Shown: positions 37,213 to 45,969, counted from the stretch's first letter. The stretch: 64,000 nt of DNA from Millionella massiliensis (GCF_900104655.1 NZ_FNWD01000002.1:1472246-1536245), one strand, 5' to 3'. Notes: a model not told the origin generated them from the sequence alone. Numbers and translations are program-made.

Positions 37213-37391
37213 ATAAAAAAAGCATGGTCTCCTTTGGATGGTTTGACGAAAACTCCGGTCAAATCATGGGTGGAGCCGCCTGTGGATTTGGGACTTCCAA
37301 CGTCCCGCCGCCGCGCCGGGCGGCGTTTGGAGTGCGGGAACCCGCCGAAGCGGGGCAAGGCCTGTCCTACGTCCATAGAGTTATATGCTCC
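37213..37391 (-). ncRNA. ssrS: Probable 6S-like structured RNA
   Basis: About 180 nt with no coding potential between zapA and rny folds as one long interrupted hairpin. Closing pairs: 37385-37389 with 37221-37225 (AGCAT/ATGCT), 37378-37380 with 37229-37231, and 37373-37376 with 37238-37241. The central part has a small UUCG-capped hairpin (37341-37345 with 37350-37354) on one arm and a TTTGAC/GTCAAA hairpin (37242-37247 with 37258-37263) on the other. Terminal-arm pairs join 37293-37300 to 37326-37333, with an apical GC-rich stem. It ends at a seven-T run. This shape and the zapA neighbourhood fit 6S RNA, a regulator of RNA polymerase. Exact 5' end and assignment are inferred. Confidence 0.55.
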
Positions 37392-37415
37392 AAGTAGTTA
37401 GTGTTGAGTATCGCA

Positions 37416-37445
37416 AAGCAAAAGGAAACCATGCGGGCATGTTTC
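37416..37445 (-). terminator. Terminator of zapA transcript
   Basis: On the minus strand GAAAC-ATGC/GCAT-GTTTC pairing (37441-37445 and 37437-37440 with 37425-37434, one bulge) is followed by a T-rich tail TTTTGCTTT. It separates zapA from the structured RNA. Confidence 0.6.
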
Positions 37446-37451
37446 GGTTTC

Positions 37452-37691
37452 TTCTGGTATGTACCGAGAATGGAGATACACTTCGCCCCGACGGATGACC
37501 CGGAGGGTCCGTTCCCCGATACGGGAGCACGGCCTTTGTTCCGGGAACCACCACCATACGACTGTCTGCACAGCCACGGGGGGGGGAGTAATGTATCTTT
37601 TCCCGAAAGAACGTTGTTTTCCGGCATGCCACGGGGTGTGGGTGGCCGGGATGTCGCGTCGCTGGGGACGCGTAGGTGTGTTAGCTCGTTA
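37452..37691 (-). other. Gene-free stretch downstream of zapA
   Basis: About 240 bases with several GC-rich small palindromes (for example GACCCGGAGGGTC near 37497-37510) and a run of nine G (37578-37586). No supported gene. It could be a long zapA 3' untranslated region or an additional small RNA. Confidence 0.35.
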
Positions 37692-38081
37692 TCAAGGCTT
37701 CACGCTGTCCGTTTTACGGGGTCGGCCCCGTCTGGCTTTGGGTTTGACGATCGGTGCGGGTTCCGTTTGTGCGGTTTGGGTTTCCCGGTCGCCGTATGTG
37801 CCGGCCCACTGGTCGAGCTGCGAGGCGAGTGCCTTGAGCTTCAGGGCTTCGGGCGCCATTTGGAGCCGCTCTTTGTTCTCCTCGTTTTCGATGGAGATGC
37901 GCATGGCGGCCATGGCCAGATATTCGGTCAGCGACGCGTCGTAATTGCGTTTCAAGAAGTCGATCTGCTCCTTGATGTGTTTCGCCGCGCGCCTCACTCT
38001 CTCTTCTTCATCGGCAGGTATGGTCAGTCGGTACGGTTTTTCGGCTATCTCTACCCGAATCTTCATCATCTTCCGTTCCAT
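37692..38081 (-). CDS. zapA: Cell division protein ZapA with basic AT-hook-like tail
   Basis: ZapA binds and bundles FtsZ at the division ring. The product (129 residues from the ATG at 38081; alternative ATGs at 38069 and 38066) has the ZapA fold: MKIRVEIAEKPYRLTIPADEEERVRRAAKHIKEQ as landmark, then the long dimerisation helix with YLAMAAMRISIENEENKERLQ. Unusually, the last 20 residues are very basic and contain RRGRPRKT, an AT-hook-type core (GRP flanked by basic residues), suggesting minor-groove DNA contact. It is preceded 128 nt upstream by a small coiled-coil gene, the usual partner order in Bacteroidales. Confidence 0.87.
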   Translation of the reverse strand: MERKMMKIRVEIAEKPYRLTIPADEEERVRRAAKHIKEQIDFLKRNYDASLTEYLAMAAMRISIENEENKERLQMAPEALKLKALASQLDQWAGTYGDRETQTAQTEPAPIVKPKARRGRPRKTDSVKP

Positions 38082-38209
38082 ACCTGGTGTCCTTAGTTGC
38101 CTTGCGGTCTTCGTGTCGTCCCTGTGCCCGCGTGGCGGCATTCGGCGCTCCACATGCGGAGCGTTCGATCCGGCCGGTCGGGAATGCGACAGCAGAAGGG
38201 GACCGCTTT

Positions 38210-38506
38210 CTATTTATTCATCAGTGCGATACAGCGATCGACCTCTTTCAGCAGGCGGTTGATGCGGATTTTGGCTGCCCGCACGCCTCCGGACACTTCG
38301 GTCACGGATTTGCGCAGCAGGAGTTGATCGAGTTGCGTACGCAACGATGTGATCTCCTCCTTTTGTGCGGCAGTCAACGCTTCGAGCCTGGCATTTTCGG
38401 CAGCCAACCCTGCGTTGGCCTGACGCAGTTCTTCGTTTTGCGCCAGGATGCGTTCGACGTTGCGTTCGACGCGTTCCACGAGATTCAGCTCCGAGATTTC
38501 GGTCAT
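38210..38506 (-). CDS. Small coiled-coil protein upstream of zapA
   Basis: A 98-residue, almost wholly helical protein. Heptad-like Leu/Ile spacing runs through NVERILAQNEELRQANAGLAAENARLEAL and EEITSLRTQLDQLLLR (landmarks), with a basic C-terminal helix AAKIRINRLLKEVDRCIALM. Such proteins sit directly upstream of zapA throughout Bacteroidales and are functionally uncharacterised; a ZapB-like or other divisome role is inferred from position. It has a near-consensus promoter and probably co-transcribes with zapA. Confidence 0.75.
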   Translation of the reverse strand: MTEISELNLVERVERNVERILAQNEELRQANAGLAAENARLEALTAAQKEEITSLRTQLDQLLLRKSVTEVSGGVRAAKIRINRLLKEVDRCIALMNK

Positions 38507-38535
38507 TGGGCGTATCTATCCACTTATCTGTACTA

Positions 38536-38567
38536 CAAAGTTAAGGCTTTCCCCCGGGATTTGCAAA
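38536..38567 (-). promoter_or_regulatory. Consensus promoter of the coiled-coil/zapA unit
   Basis: On the minus strand TTTG (38564-38567), a 20-bp spacer and TAACTTTG (38536-38543); about 29 nt leader to the ATG at 38506. Confidence 0.8.
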
Positions 38568-38588
38568 TCTTGCAACACGCTTGGAGGA

Positions 38589-39881
38589 TCAGACCAGTTC
38601 GCCCTGCAGGTCATAGTCGTCAGCCGAGACGATCCGGACCGTGGCGAATTCGCCGGGCCGCAGCGTCTCCACGGCCGGGATGAGCACCTCCTGATCCACT
38701 TCGGGCGAATCGTACTGGGTGCGGCCCACCCAAAAATCGTCGTCGCGGCGGTCGATGATGACACGCTGGGTGGTACCCACCAGCCGCTCGTTGCCTCCGC
38801 GAGCGATGTCGCGCTGAAGCTCCATGATGGCGTCGGCACGCGCCTCCTTGACCTCCTGCGGCACGTCGTCGGTGAGTTCGCGGGCCGAATAGGTTCCCTC
38901 CTCTTCGGAGTAGGGGAAGACGCCGAGACGATCGAACTTCGTGGCCGCCACGAACTCCATCAACTCCTGAAAATCGGCCTCCGTCTCGCCGGGATAGCCC
39001 ACCAGCAGCGTGGTGCGCAGGGCGATGTCGGGAATCTCGCACCGCAGATCCTCGACCAGCCGGATGGTTTCGGCCTTGTCCAGACCGCGCCGCATCGAAC
39101 GGAGCATCCGGTCGCTGATATGCTGGAGGGGGATGTCGAGGTATTTGCAGATTTTGGGCTCATCGCGCATCGCTTCGATCACATCCTGCGGGAAGTGAGC
39201 CGGGTAGGCATAGTGAAGCCGCACCCACTCGATTCCGTCGATGCGGCACAATGCACGCAGCAGTTCGCCGAGCCGACGTTTACCATAGAGATCGAGTCCG
39301 TAATAGGTGGTATCCTGAGCGATGACGATCAACTCCCGCACCCCTTTCCGGGCCAGTGCAGTCGCCTCGTCGATCAGTTCTTCGAAGGGAACCGAGACGT
39401 GTTTGCCGCGGATCAGCGGAATGGCACAGTAGCCGCAGCCCCAGTTACACCCCTCGGAGATTTTGAGGTAGGCATAGTGGGCGGGAGTGGTCAGACGCCG
39501 TTCGCCGCGCAACTCGTCGCGATAGCGTTCGCCGACCGTGCGGAGAATATCGGCCAGGTTGTTCACGCCGAAGAACTCATCGACTTCGGGGATTTCGGCC
39601 CGCAACTCGTCGCGATACCGCTCGCTGAGGCACCCCATCACGAACAGGTGGTCGATGTCGCCGGCTTCACGGGCCGCCGCAAAACGGAGAATGGTATTGA
39701 TCGACTCCTCTTTGGCGTCGCCGATAAAACCACACGTATTGATAACCACCACTTTGGCATCGGTGGAGTCGCTGTCGTAAACCACCTCCCAGCCGTCGCC
39801 GAGCTGGCCGGCGAGGTGCTCGGAATCGACGATATTCTTGGCACACCCGAGGGTGACGATATTGATCTTCTTTTTCTTCAT
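38589..39881 (-). CDS. rimO: Ribosomal protein S12 methylthiotransferase RimO
   Basis: Radical-SAM enzyme that adds a methylthio group to Asp88 of ribosomal protein S12. The 430-residue protein has three domains. The N-terminal UPF0004 domain holds cluster cysteines at about 13, 50 and 84 (TLGCAKN, VINTCGF, VMGCLSE). The radical SAM domain has CNWGCGYC (145, 149, 152). The C-terminal TRAM-like domain follows NERLVGTTQRVIIDRRDDD. LGCAKNxVDSE at the N terminus and the SEGCNWGCGYC context separate RimO from MiaB; the window also has a true MiaB at 44578. The 3' end lies only 83 nt from the next gene's start on the same strand. Confidence 0.95.
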   Translation of the reverse strand: MKKKKINIVTLGCAKNIVDSEHLAGQLGDGWEVVYDSDSTDAKVVVINTCGFIGDAKEESINTILRFAAAREAGDIDHLFVMGCLSERYRDELRAEIPEVDEFFGVNNLADILRTVGERYRDELRGERRLTTPAHYAYLKISEGCNWGCGYCAIPLIRGKHVSVPFEELIDEATALARKGVRELIVIAQDTTYYGLDLYGKRRLGELLRALCRIDGIEWVRLHYAYPAHFPQDVIEAMRDEPKICKYLDIPLQHISDRMLRSMRRGLDKAETIRLVEDLRCEIPDIALRTTLLVGYPGETEADFQELMEFVAATKFDRLGVFPYSEEEGTYSARELTDDVPQEVKEARADAIMELQRDIARGGNERLVGTTQRVIIDRRDDDFWVGRTQYDSPEVDQEVLIPAVETLRPGEFATVRIVSADDYDLQGELV

Positions 39882-40225
39882 ACGGACCGAGATTTAACAG
39901 GTATCACAGGGGTGCGGACGGCGTACAATCCCCCACCACGCACAAACAGCCGCCGGCGGACGGTCATCGAAACGCGGCACGCAACACCTCTCCCGCCCCT
40001 CTCTCCGGCACACGTTTCCCAGCGTCACTGCCCGGAATTCCCGCCACAAAGGTAAGGAAAATCCGGGGTTCGGCCACTCCCCCCTTCTGCACTCACACCC
40101 CGTGCACCACCTCTTCCGGCCACGCCGCACACCTTCGCCGCCTCAGCCCCACCGACCGCAGTCGCCCGCTGCTGCCGCTCCGCAGACAACACGCGACGAA
40201 ACGAGGAGATTCCGGAGCAATGCGC
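39882..40225. other. Divergent intergenic region rimO / Crp-like gene
   Basis: About 340 bases with no supported gene. No exact -7 box for rimO was found. Confidence 0.4.
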
Positions 40226-40261
40226 TATCTTTGTGAATCGGCCGGCGTCTCCTCCGGCCGA
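40226..40261 (+). promoter_or_regulatory. Promoter and 5'-terminal hairpin of the Crp-like gene
   Basis: TATCTTTG (40226-40233) is followed by a perfect 8-bp stem TCGGCCGG/CCGGCCGA (40238-40245 with 40254-40261). The predicted transcript would begin almost exactly at this hairpin, which may protect the 5' end. Confidence 0.6.
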
Positions 40262-40279
40262 TTGATTGGAAACCGCCGC

Positions 40280-40843
40280 ATGGAACACGTCATTGCCAAG
40301 ATCAACTCACTCTACCCGCTGTCGGACCAGACCGTGCAACAGCTGCTGGACCGGGTCGAGCCGTGCCGCTTTCCGAAACGCCACCAGATGATCCGCGCCG
40401 GCATCTACTGCAAGTCGGCCTACTTCATCGAACAGGGCATGACCCGGTCATTCTGGCTGGTGAACGGCGAGGAGATCACCACCTCGTTCGCCTGGGAGGG
40501 GAGCATCGTCTTCAGTATGGACGAGCTCTACTACAACAAGATCAGTGAAGAGTATGTCGAGGCGCTTGAAGAGGTGGTCGCCTACCGCATCGCGCTGACC
40601 GACCTGATCCACCTGTTCGAAACCAACATCGAGCTGGCCAACTGGGGACGCATCATCCACCAGAACGAATACCGTCGCCTCCACCGCTCGCACAAGGAGC
40701 GGCTGACCCTCTCGGCCCGGGAGCGCTACGAGGAGTTCCAGCGCCAGTTTCCCGAAGTCTGCCAACGCGTCCAGCTGCAATTCATCGCCTCCTACCTCGG
40801 GATCACCCTGCCGACCCTGAGTCGCCTCCGCGCCCGTAAATAG
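40280..40843 (+). CDS. Crp/Fnr-family transcriptional regulator
   Basis: A 187-residue regulator with an N-terminal cyclic-nucleotide-binding-like beta barrel (GIYCKSAYFIEQGMTRSFWLVNGEEITTSFAWEGSIVFSM as landmark) and a compact C-terminal HTH (VQLQFIASYLGITLPTLSRLRA). The binding pocket lacks the RxS phosphate cassette of E. coli Crp, so cAMP binding is not supported. It starts at 40280, downstream of the promoter box; the ATG at 40220 would lie upstream of the promoter. This short subfamily is abundant in Bacteroidetes with mostly unknown ligands. It is followed by a pyrimidine-rich spacer. Confidence 0.87.
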   Translation: MEHVIAKINSLYPLSDQTVQQLLDRVEPCRFPKRHQMIRAGIYCKSAYFIEQGMTRSFWLVNGEEITTSFAWEGSIVFSMDELYYNKISEEYVEALEEVVAYRIALTDLIHLFETNIELANWGRIIHQNEYRRLHRSHKERLTLSARERYEEFQRQFPEVCQRVQLQFIASYLGITLPTLSRLRARK

Positions 40844-41140
40844 TTCCGCCCCGGCGCCTTTTTCATTACCCCCTTCAACCCTCTTTCGGTCCTCTTTCAC
40901 CCCCTCTTCCGTGCCTTGCTCCGCCACGGTTCCACCTCGGCTGCATTTCATCCTCCCCTGCGCATATCCCTTGCTGCGTATCCCCCGCCGCAAGCCATCG
41001 GTTTCCCTGTTCGCACACGTTTCGTTCTTCCCGTCGGATACAACAAGCCTCCGCTCCAACAGTTTGTTTCAGAAACTACCCCACACCCCTCCTTACCGAA
41101 CTCTAAAGCCTCTTGAAACTACCTGTCGGTCGAATCGGCC
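40844..41140. other. Pyrimidine-rich intergenic spacer
   Basis: About 300 bases without a supported gene. A T run (40859-40863) just after the Crp-like gene follows weak GC pairing and may terminate it. The stretch to about 40925 is strongly CT-rich. Confidence 0.4.
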
Positions 41141-41171
41141 TTTGAGAAACAGTCCGGATTCACTACCTTTA
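41141..41171 (+). promoter_or_regulatory. Promoter of the sialidase-like gene
   Basis: TTTG (41141-41144), 19-bp spacer, TACCTTTA (41164-41171), about 25 nt before the GTG start. Confidence 0.7.
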
Positions 41172-41197
41172 TCCGCAACAACAAAAACACAATAAGC

Positions 41198-42874
41198 GTG
41201 AAACGAATCGTAATCCTGGGGTGCCTGCTCGGCTGCACCCTGACCGCCGCCCGCAGCGCCGTTCCCGTCTCGCTGGACTCGGTCTACGCCCCCGTCATCG
41301 TGGGGACCCCGCCGAGCGACGCCTTCATCGGCCTCTCGCGGATGCCCGACGGCGAACTGCGCCACTACAACTACGGCAGCCACCCCGCCTCCGCTCAACC
41401 GCTCTACCTGTCGAGCCGCGACAGCGGGCTGACCTGGCGCAGCGTCACCCTGCCCTACGAGCTGCCCTACGCCGACCAACAGTCGCCCCTGAGCGGCGAA
41501 TACATCCGTCTCTTTTGCGTCGGGAACAACGTCTACGCCATGCGCACCGAAGGAGGGCTCACCGGCGGACGCACCATCGTCCGGATCGACGACCGGCCCG
41601 GCATTATGAACAAACCGCCGATCTTCATCCGCGGAGGGCGGCGCATCATCTCCGGCGCCCACCGCACCGACCGCAGCGGTGCCTTCGTCTACTACTCCGA
41701 CGACGACGGCCGCAGCTGGAAAGCCTCGGCACAGGTCACCGCACCGCTCCACGAGAAGGGCGGTTTCCATCAGGGCACGCGCTGGAACCACGGCGCCGTC
41801 GAGCCGACCATCGTCGAGCTGAACGACGGCCGGTTGTGGATGATCATGCGCACCTCGCAGGACCGCCACTACCAGTCCTTCTCCGAGGACGGCGGCGAGA
41901 CCTGGAGCCCGGCCACTCCTTCGCCCTTCTACGGCACCATCACCATGCCGACCCTCTACCGGCTGAGCGACGGCCGGCTGCTCTTCTTCTGGTGCAACAC
42001 CACGCCGCTGCCCGAACTGCCCACGGCCAACGGCGTGTGGGACGACGTCTTCACCAACCGTGACGCCGCCCACGTAGCCATCTCGGAAGACGACGGCCGG
42101 ACCTGGGTCGGCATGCGCGAGCTGCTGCTCAACGGCGAACGTAACTCGCCCCGCTTCGGCGACACCCGCACCGGCGAAGACAAGAGCGTACACCAGGTAC
42201 AGGCCGTCGAAGTGGCTCCCGGCAAAGTACTCGTCTCGATTGGCCAGCACCGGCTCTGCCGCAAGATGCTGCTCTTCGACGTCGACTGGCTCTACGAGCC
42301 GCGCCGCTCGTGCGACTTCAGCGACAGCCTCGCCCAGTGGTCCGCCTTCCGGTACTACAAGGGGATCGTCGGCCACTGCTGCTACAACCGCCAGGCGATG
42401 CCCCTGCTGGCACCCCACCCCGACCGTCCCGGAGCCAATGCCCTCCACATGGGCTACACCCCGAACGACTCACTGGTGCAGGACAACGACGGTGCCGTGT
42501 GGAACTTCCCGGCTGCTGCTGACGGATCGGTCAACATCCGCCTCAAGCTGCCCCGCGGATCGAAAGGCGTACAACTGGTACTGAACGACCGCTGGTTCAA
42601 CCCCACCGATACCGTCGCCCGCTACGAATGCATGTACACCGTACCGCTCGACCGCCGACAGCTCAAACTCCGGGACAACGACGAATCGTGGCACCAGGTC
42701 ACCGTAAAATGGAAGAAAAACCAGCCTGCCACCCTTTGGGTCGATGGTCGGAAACGGGCCACCCTGCCGCTGGTCAGCCCCACCGAGCACGGCATTTCAT
42801 ACCTTCACCTGCTGGGCGGCCACACCCCCGACCCGGCCGGCGTATGGATCGACCATGTCGACGGCGGCCGCTAA
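41198..42874 (+). CDS. Exported sialidase-like (BNR/Asp-box) protein
   Basis: A 558-residue secreted protein beginning at GTG with MKRIVILGCLLGC (signal peptide; the LLGC could also act as a lipobox). Four Asp-boxes mark a six-bladed sialidase propeller: SSRDSGLTW (72-80), SDDDGRSW (167-174), SEDGGETW (229-236) and SEDDGRTW (296-303). NHGAVEPTIVEL supplies the propeller Glu (about 202). The C-terminal third (about 375-558) looks like a concanavalin/LamG-type jelly roll. The usual arginine triad could not be assigned with certainty, so it may act on sialic acid or another sugar. It has a consensus promoter and is a single gene. Confidence 0.82.
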   Translation: MKRIVILGCLLGCTLTAARSAVPVSLDSVYAPVIVGTPPSDAFIGLSRMPDGELRHYNYGSHPASAQPLYLSSRDSGLTWRSVTLPYELPYADQQSPLSGEYIRLFCVGNNVYAMRTEGGLTGGRTIVRIDDRPGIMNKPPIFIRGGRRIISGAHRTDRSGAFVYYSDDDGRSWKASAQVTAPLHEKGGFHQGTRWNHGAVEPTIVELNDGRLWMIMRTSQDRHYQSFSEDGGETWSPATPSPFYGTITMPTLYRLSDGRLLFFWCNTTPLPELPTANGVWDDVFTNRDAAHVAISEDDGRTWVGMRELLLNGERNSPRFGDTRTGEDKSVHQVQAVEVAPGKVLVSIGQHRLCRKMLLFDVDWLYEPRRSCDFSDSLAQWSAFRYYKGIVGHCCYNRQAMPLLAPHPDRPGANALHMGYTPNDSLVQDNDGAVWNFPAAADGSVNIRLKLPRGSKGVQLVLNDRWFNPTDTVARYECMYTVPLDRRQLKLRDNDESWHQVTVKWKKNQPATLWVDGRKRATLPLVSPTEHGISYLHLLGGHTPDPAGVWIDHVDGGR

Positions 42875-42950
42875 TCCCACTTCATCCCCCCCCAGCAGCC
42901 TATTGAATCTCCCTGCACCCGACACATCGAAGGGAAGGGCCAAACAATCG

Positions 42951-42986
42951 AGCGGGCGTGCGTTGCCGATGCAACGCACGCCCGCT
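42951..42986. terminator. Bidirectional terminator
   Basis: Perfect 16-bp inverted repeat (42951-42966 with 42971-42986, CGAT loop) between the converging sialidase-like and acyltransferase genes. Confidence 0.8.
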
Positions 42987-43013
42987 CTACAAATAGGAGA
43001 GAGACGGCTCGCG

Positions 43014-44171
43014 TCAGTTCTTTTTGGACAGGAAGCGCCGGGCCAGCCACCGCCGCACCGGTTCGTCGTAGAGCTTCAGGCAGAGGTAGGCCAGCAGCAC
43101 GTTGCCGACAAAGACACCCAACGCCTGCGGCCACACCTCCGCAAAGGTGTAGTGCTGATTGTCGATCAGCCAGGCATAGAAGAGGTACATGATCGGATAA
43201 TGCACGGCATAGAGCGGGAACGAGATGTCACCCATGAACTTGCAGACGCGCGTCGAGACACCGTCCGTGAGCGACCCCGACGCCCCCAGCCGCACCAGGA
43301 ACGGGAAGACCAGGAAGATACAGAAAACCTCGTACAGACCGTTCAGACTGACACCCGCCTTTCCTTCGATATAGGGCACACAGAAGAGCACCAGCAGCAC
43401 CAGCGAGCAGATCCAGAAGGCACCGCGCACCCGCACCGGACGGAAGTTACGCGAGAGCAGCATCCCCAGCGTGAAGGGGAAGAGCATCCGCAGCAGGCCG
43501 CCGAAGAAGTTCCAGCCGTCGAGGGTCCACCCCACGCCGATCATGCCGTAGCCCACCACGTCGAAGAGCGCGAACCAGGCCAGGCCGATCCCGAGCAGCA
43601 CGACCAGCAACCGCAGCACGCGGGTCGAAAGGCGATGGATGAACAGACCGTACAGGATATTGCCGATGTACTCGAAGAAGAGCGACCAGCTGGGCCCATT
43701 GAGCGGGAACATTTCGCCGTTTCCGCGCACATCGTTCGGCGCACCGGGCACCGCCGGAATCATGAACAGGGCCAGCAGCATCGCCAGCATCACCATCGAC
43801 AGCGGCATCCGGGTGCCATCCCACTGCACACTACCCTGCAACAGGTAGGTCACAGCGCCCAGCACCACCCCCATCACGATCATCGGATGGAGTCGGATCA
43901 GACGCCGTTTGAAGAATCCGCCGAGGGTCATCGTCCGGCCCCAACGGTCGTCATAGGCGTACCCGATCACAAAGCCGGAGAGGATAAAAAAGAAGTCGAC
44001 GGCCAGGTATCCGTGGTTGATGGTGGTGATCACCGTGCCGCCGGCCGCGAACGAGAGCCCCTCGAAGATGTGGTAGAACACAACCAGCAGAGCGGCCACG
44101 CCACGCAATCCGTCGAGAATCTCGTAGTGTTTTTTGGAGTCTGCGAAAGCAGCGGAGGAGATGTTTTGCAT
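43014..44171 (-). CDS. Acyltransferase 3 family membrane protein
   Basis: A 385-residue integral membrane protein with about ten hydrophobic helices. Family markers are the N-terminal EILDGLRGVAALLVVFYHI with the conserved His, the FFFILSGFVIGYAY helix, RRLIRLHPMI and the central PSWSLFFEYIGNILY. Such OafA/YrhL-type enzymes O-acetylate or otherwise acylate extracytoplasmic sugars of lipopolysaccharide, peptidoglycan or glycans. The specific acceptor is unknown; no glycosyltransferases are adjacent. The C terminus is short and basic. The -7 box TAGCTTTG lies at 44222-44229. Confidence 0.9.
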   Translation of the reverse strand: MQNISSAAFADSKKHYEILDGLRGVAALLVVFYHIFEGLSFAAGGTVITTINHGYLAVDFFFILSGFVIGYAYDDRWGRTMTLGGFFKRRLIRLHPMIVMGVVLGAVTYLLQGSVQWDGTRMPLSMVMLAMLLALFMIPAVPGAPNDVRGNGEMFPLNGPSWSLFFEYIGNILYGLFIHRLSTRVLRLLVVLLGIGLAWFALFDVVGYGMIGVGWTLDGWNFFGGLLRMLFPFTLGMLLSRNFRPVRVRGAFWICSLVLLVLFCVPYIEGKAGVSLNGLYEVFCIFLVFPFLVRLGASGSLTDGVSTRVCKFMGDISFPLYAVHYPIMYLFYAWLIDNQHYTFAEVWPQALGVFVGNVLLAYLCLKLYDEPVRRWLARRFLSKKN

Positions 44172-44221
44172 GATACTCTTACGATTTCGATAAAAGGGTG
44201 GGGGTTAATAAGACAATGGGG

Positions 44222-44229
44222 CAAAGCTA
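44222..44229 (-). promoter_or_regulatory. -7 box for the acyltransferase gene
   Basis: TAGCTTTG on the minus strand, 50 nt before the ATG. A short GGACAA/TTGTCC palindrome lies just upstream (44243-44257) and could be an operator. Confidence 0.55.
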
Positions 44230-44257
44230 CGGAACGCAGAGGGACAAAAAATTGTCC

Positions 44258-44500
44258 TGCGTCAAAAATTTGAACCCTTTTCGCTCTGCTCCCCCAAAAT
44301 TTCGCCACACCCATTCCCGCCACACCTAATTATATAGGACACATGAGTTTCCATCCCGACGGTGTCCTGTCCGTTCGTTTCGAGCCCGCGCGCCCGCACA
44401 TCGAAACATAGATTAAACAGGGACTTCATCGAAGCATACCAGTCGTATGGGAACTACGCCCGGCAATCCTTCCATCCGCCCTGACTTTCCAACACACCCC
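44258..44500. other. Gene-free spacer
   Basis: About 240 bases between the acyltransferase promoter and the miaB terminator with no recognised element. Confidence 0.4.
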
Positions 44501-44553
44501 CAAAAAGGCTGCGGGTGGCGACAAGGAGTTGAATACCTCGTTACCACCCGCAG
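44501..44553 (-). terminator. Terminator of miaB
   Basis: A 10-bp stem CTGCGGGTGG/CCACCCGCAG (44509-44518 with 44544-44553) with a large internal stem-loop. On the minus strand it is followed by CCTTTTTG. Confidence 0.8.
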
Positions 44554-44577
44554 TGCTGTTTCCTATATTACCGGAGC

Positions 44578-45927
44578 CTAACAGAGCGGCGTACCGATCA
44601 GCGTCGCCGACGTGCAGTCCGTAATCAGCACATGCACGTAGTCGCCCGGCCGGTAGTTCATCTTGGGCAGAATGACCACCTTATTCTGCGACGTGCGTCC
44701 ATAGACCTCGTCCGCCGACCGTTTGGAGTCGCCCTCGATCAGCACCTCGAAATGACGCCCCACGTCGCGCCGGTTCGACTCCAGCGACAGTTCGTTCTGC
44801 AGGTTGATGATCTGCGTGAGCCGCGCCGTCTTGACCTCCTCCGGCACGTCGTCGGTCATCGTGCGCTGCGCCTTGGTATTGGGGCGTTCGGAATATTTGA
44901 ACATGTAGGAGAACTCATATCCCACCTCGCGCATCAATGATAGAGTCTGCTGGTGATCCTCCTCGGTTTCGGTACAGAAGCCCGCAATCAGGTCGGTCGA
45001 GATCGAGCAGTCCGGAATCCGGCGACGGATGGCCGCAATGCGGTCGAGGTACCACTCGCGCGTATACTTGCGGTTCATCAGCTCCAGCATCCGCGACGAA
45101 CCCGACTGGGCAGGCAGGTGGATGGCCCGGCAGATGTTGGGCCAGGCGGCGATCGTGTCGATCAGCTCGTCCGAGAGGTCTTTGGGGTGCGACGTGGCGA
45201 AACGCACGCGCAGCAGCGGCGACACCTCGGCCACCATCGCCAGCAGACGGGCAAAATTCACCTCGCCGTAGCGGTAGGAGTTGACGTTTTGCCCCAACAG
45301 CGTCACCTCGCGGTAGCCGCGGGCAAACAGATCGCGCACCTCGGCCAGGATGGTTTCGGTGTCGCGGCTGCGTTCCACGCCACGCGTATAGGGCACCACG
45401 CAATAGGCACACATGTTGTTGCACCCGCGCATGATGCTCACGAAGGCGGTCACGCCGTTACGGTCGAGCCGCACGGGGCTGATCTCGGCATAGGTCTCCT
45501 CGCGCGAGAGCAGCACGTTCACGGCCTTGGTCCCGCTGGCCGCCTGCCGCACCAACTCGGGCAGCGAGCGGTAACCGTCCGGTCCCACCACAATATCGAC
45601 GCTCTTCTCCTGCTCGATCAGCTGGTCCTTGAGCCGTTCGGCCATGCAGCCGAGAATGCCGACCAACAGCCACGGTTTCCGTTTTTTAAGTCCGCGCAGT
45701 TCAGCCAGCCGGCCCCAGATGCGCTGTTCGGCATTGTCACGGATTGCACAGGTGTTGATCAGCACCACATCGGCCTCCTCCAGCGTCGGGGTGTACTCAA
45801 ACCCGTTCTGCTGCATGACGGCCACGACCACTTCGCTGTCGTTCTGGTTCATCTGACACCCGTAGGTCTCGATGTGAAATTTGCCCTGTCCCTGCTGCAC
45901 AGCAAGGTTGTATTTCGGATTACCCAT
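44578..45927 (-). CDS. miaB: tRNA-2-methylthio-N6-dimethylallyladenosine synthase
   Basis: Radical-SAM methylthiotransferase acting on i6A37 of tRNAs that read UNN codons. The start at 45927 ([14 protein letters not shown]) gives 449 residues; the 24 upstream codons lie across the promoter. N-terminal domain cysteines are at about 24, 60 and 94 ([27 protein letters not shown]). The radical-SAM triad is CNNMCAYC (169, 173, 176). GRSRDxE-type context is [10 protein letters not shown], and the TRAM domain is the last 70 residues. ETYGCQMN and CAIRDNAE are specific for MiaB against RimO. Confidence 0.96.
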   Translation of the reverse strand: MGNPKYNLAVQQGQGKFHIETYGCQMNQNDSEVVVAVMQQNGFEYTPTLEEADVVLINTCAIRDNAEQRIWGRLAELRGLKKRKPWLLVGILGCMAERLKDQLIEQEKSVDIVVGPDGYRSLPELVRQAASGTKAVNVLLSREETYAEISPVRLDRNGVTAFVSIMRGCNNMCAYCVVPYTRGVERSRDTETILAEVRDLFARGYREVTLLGQNVNSYRYGEVNFARLLAMVAEVSPLLRVRFATSHPKDLSDELIDTIAAWPNICRAIHLPAQSGSSRMLELMNRKYTREWYLDRIAAIRRRIPDCSISTDLIAGFCTETEEDHQQTLSLMREVGYEFSYMFKYSERPNTKAQRTMTDDVPEEVKTARLTQIINLQNELSLESNRRDVGRHFEVLIEGDSKRSADEVYGRTSQNKVVILPKMNYRPGDYVHVLITDCTSATLIGTPLC

Positions 45928-45961
45928 AGCCAACTTGTCTCTGTTCTGATTTAGTCCGCGG

Positions 45962-45969
45962 CAAAGATA
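45962..45969 (-). promoter_or_regulatory. -7 box for miaB
   Basis: TATCTTTG on the minus strand, about 34 nt upstream of the ATG. Confidence 0.65.

Noticed and set aside
37367..37632. Two short minus-strand frames across the structured RNA region
   Set aside because: They run through the zapA terminator and the RNA stem; no conservation features, and no signal peptide or domain.
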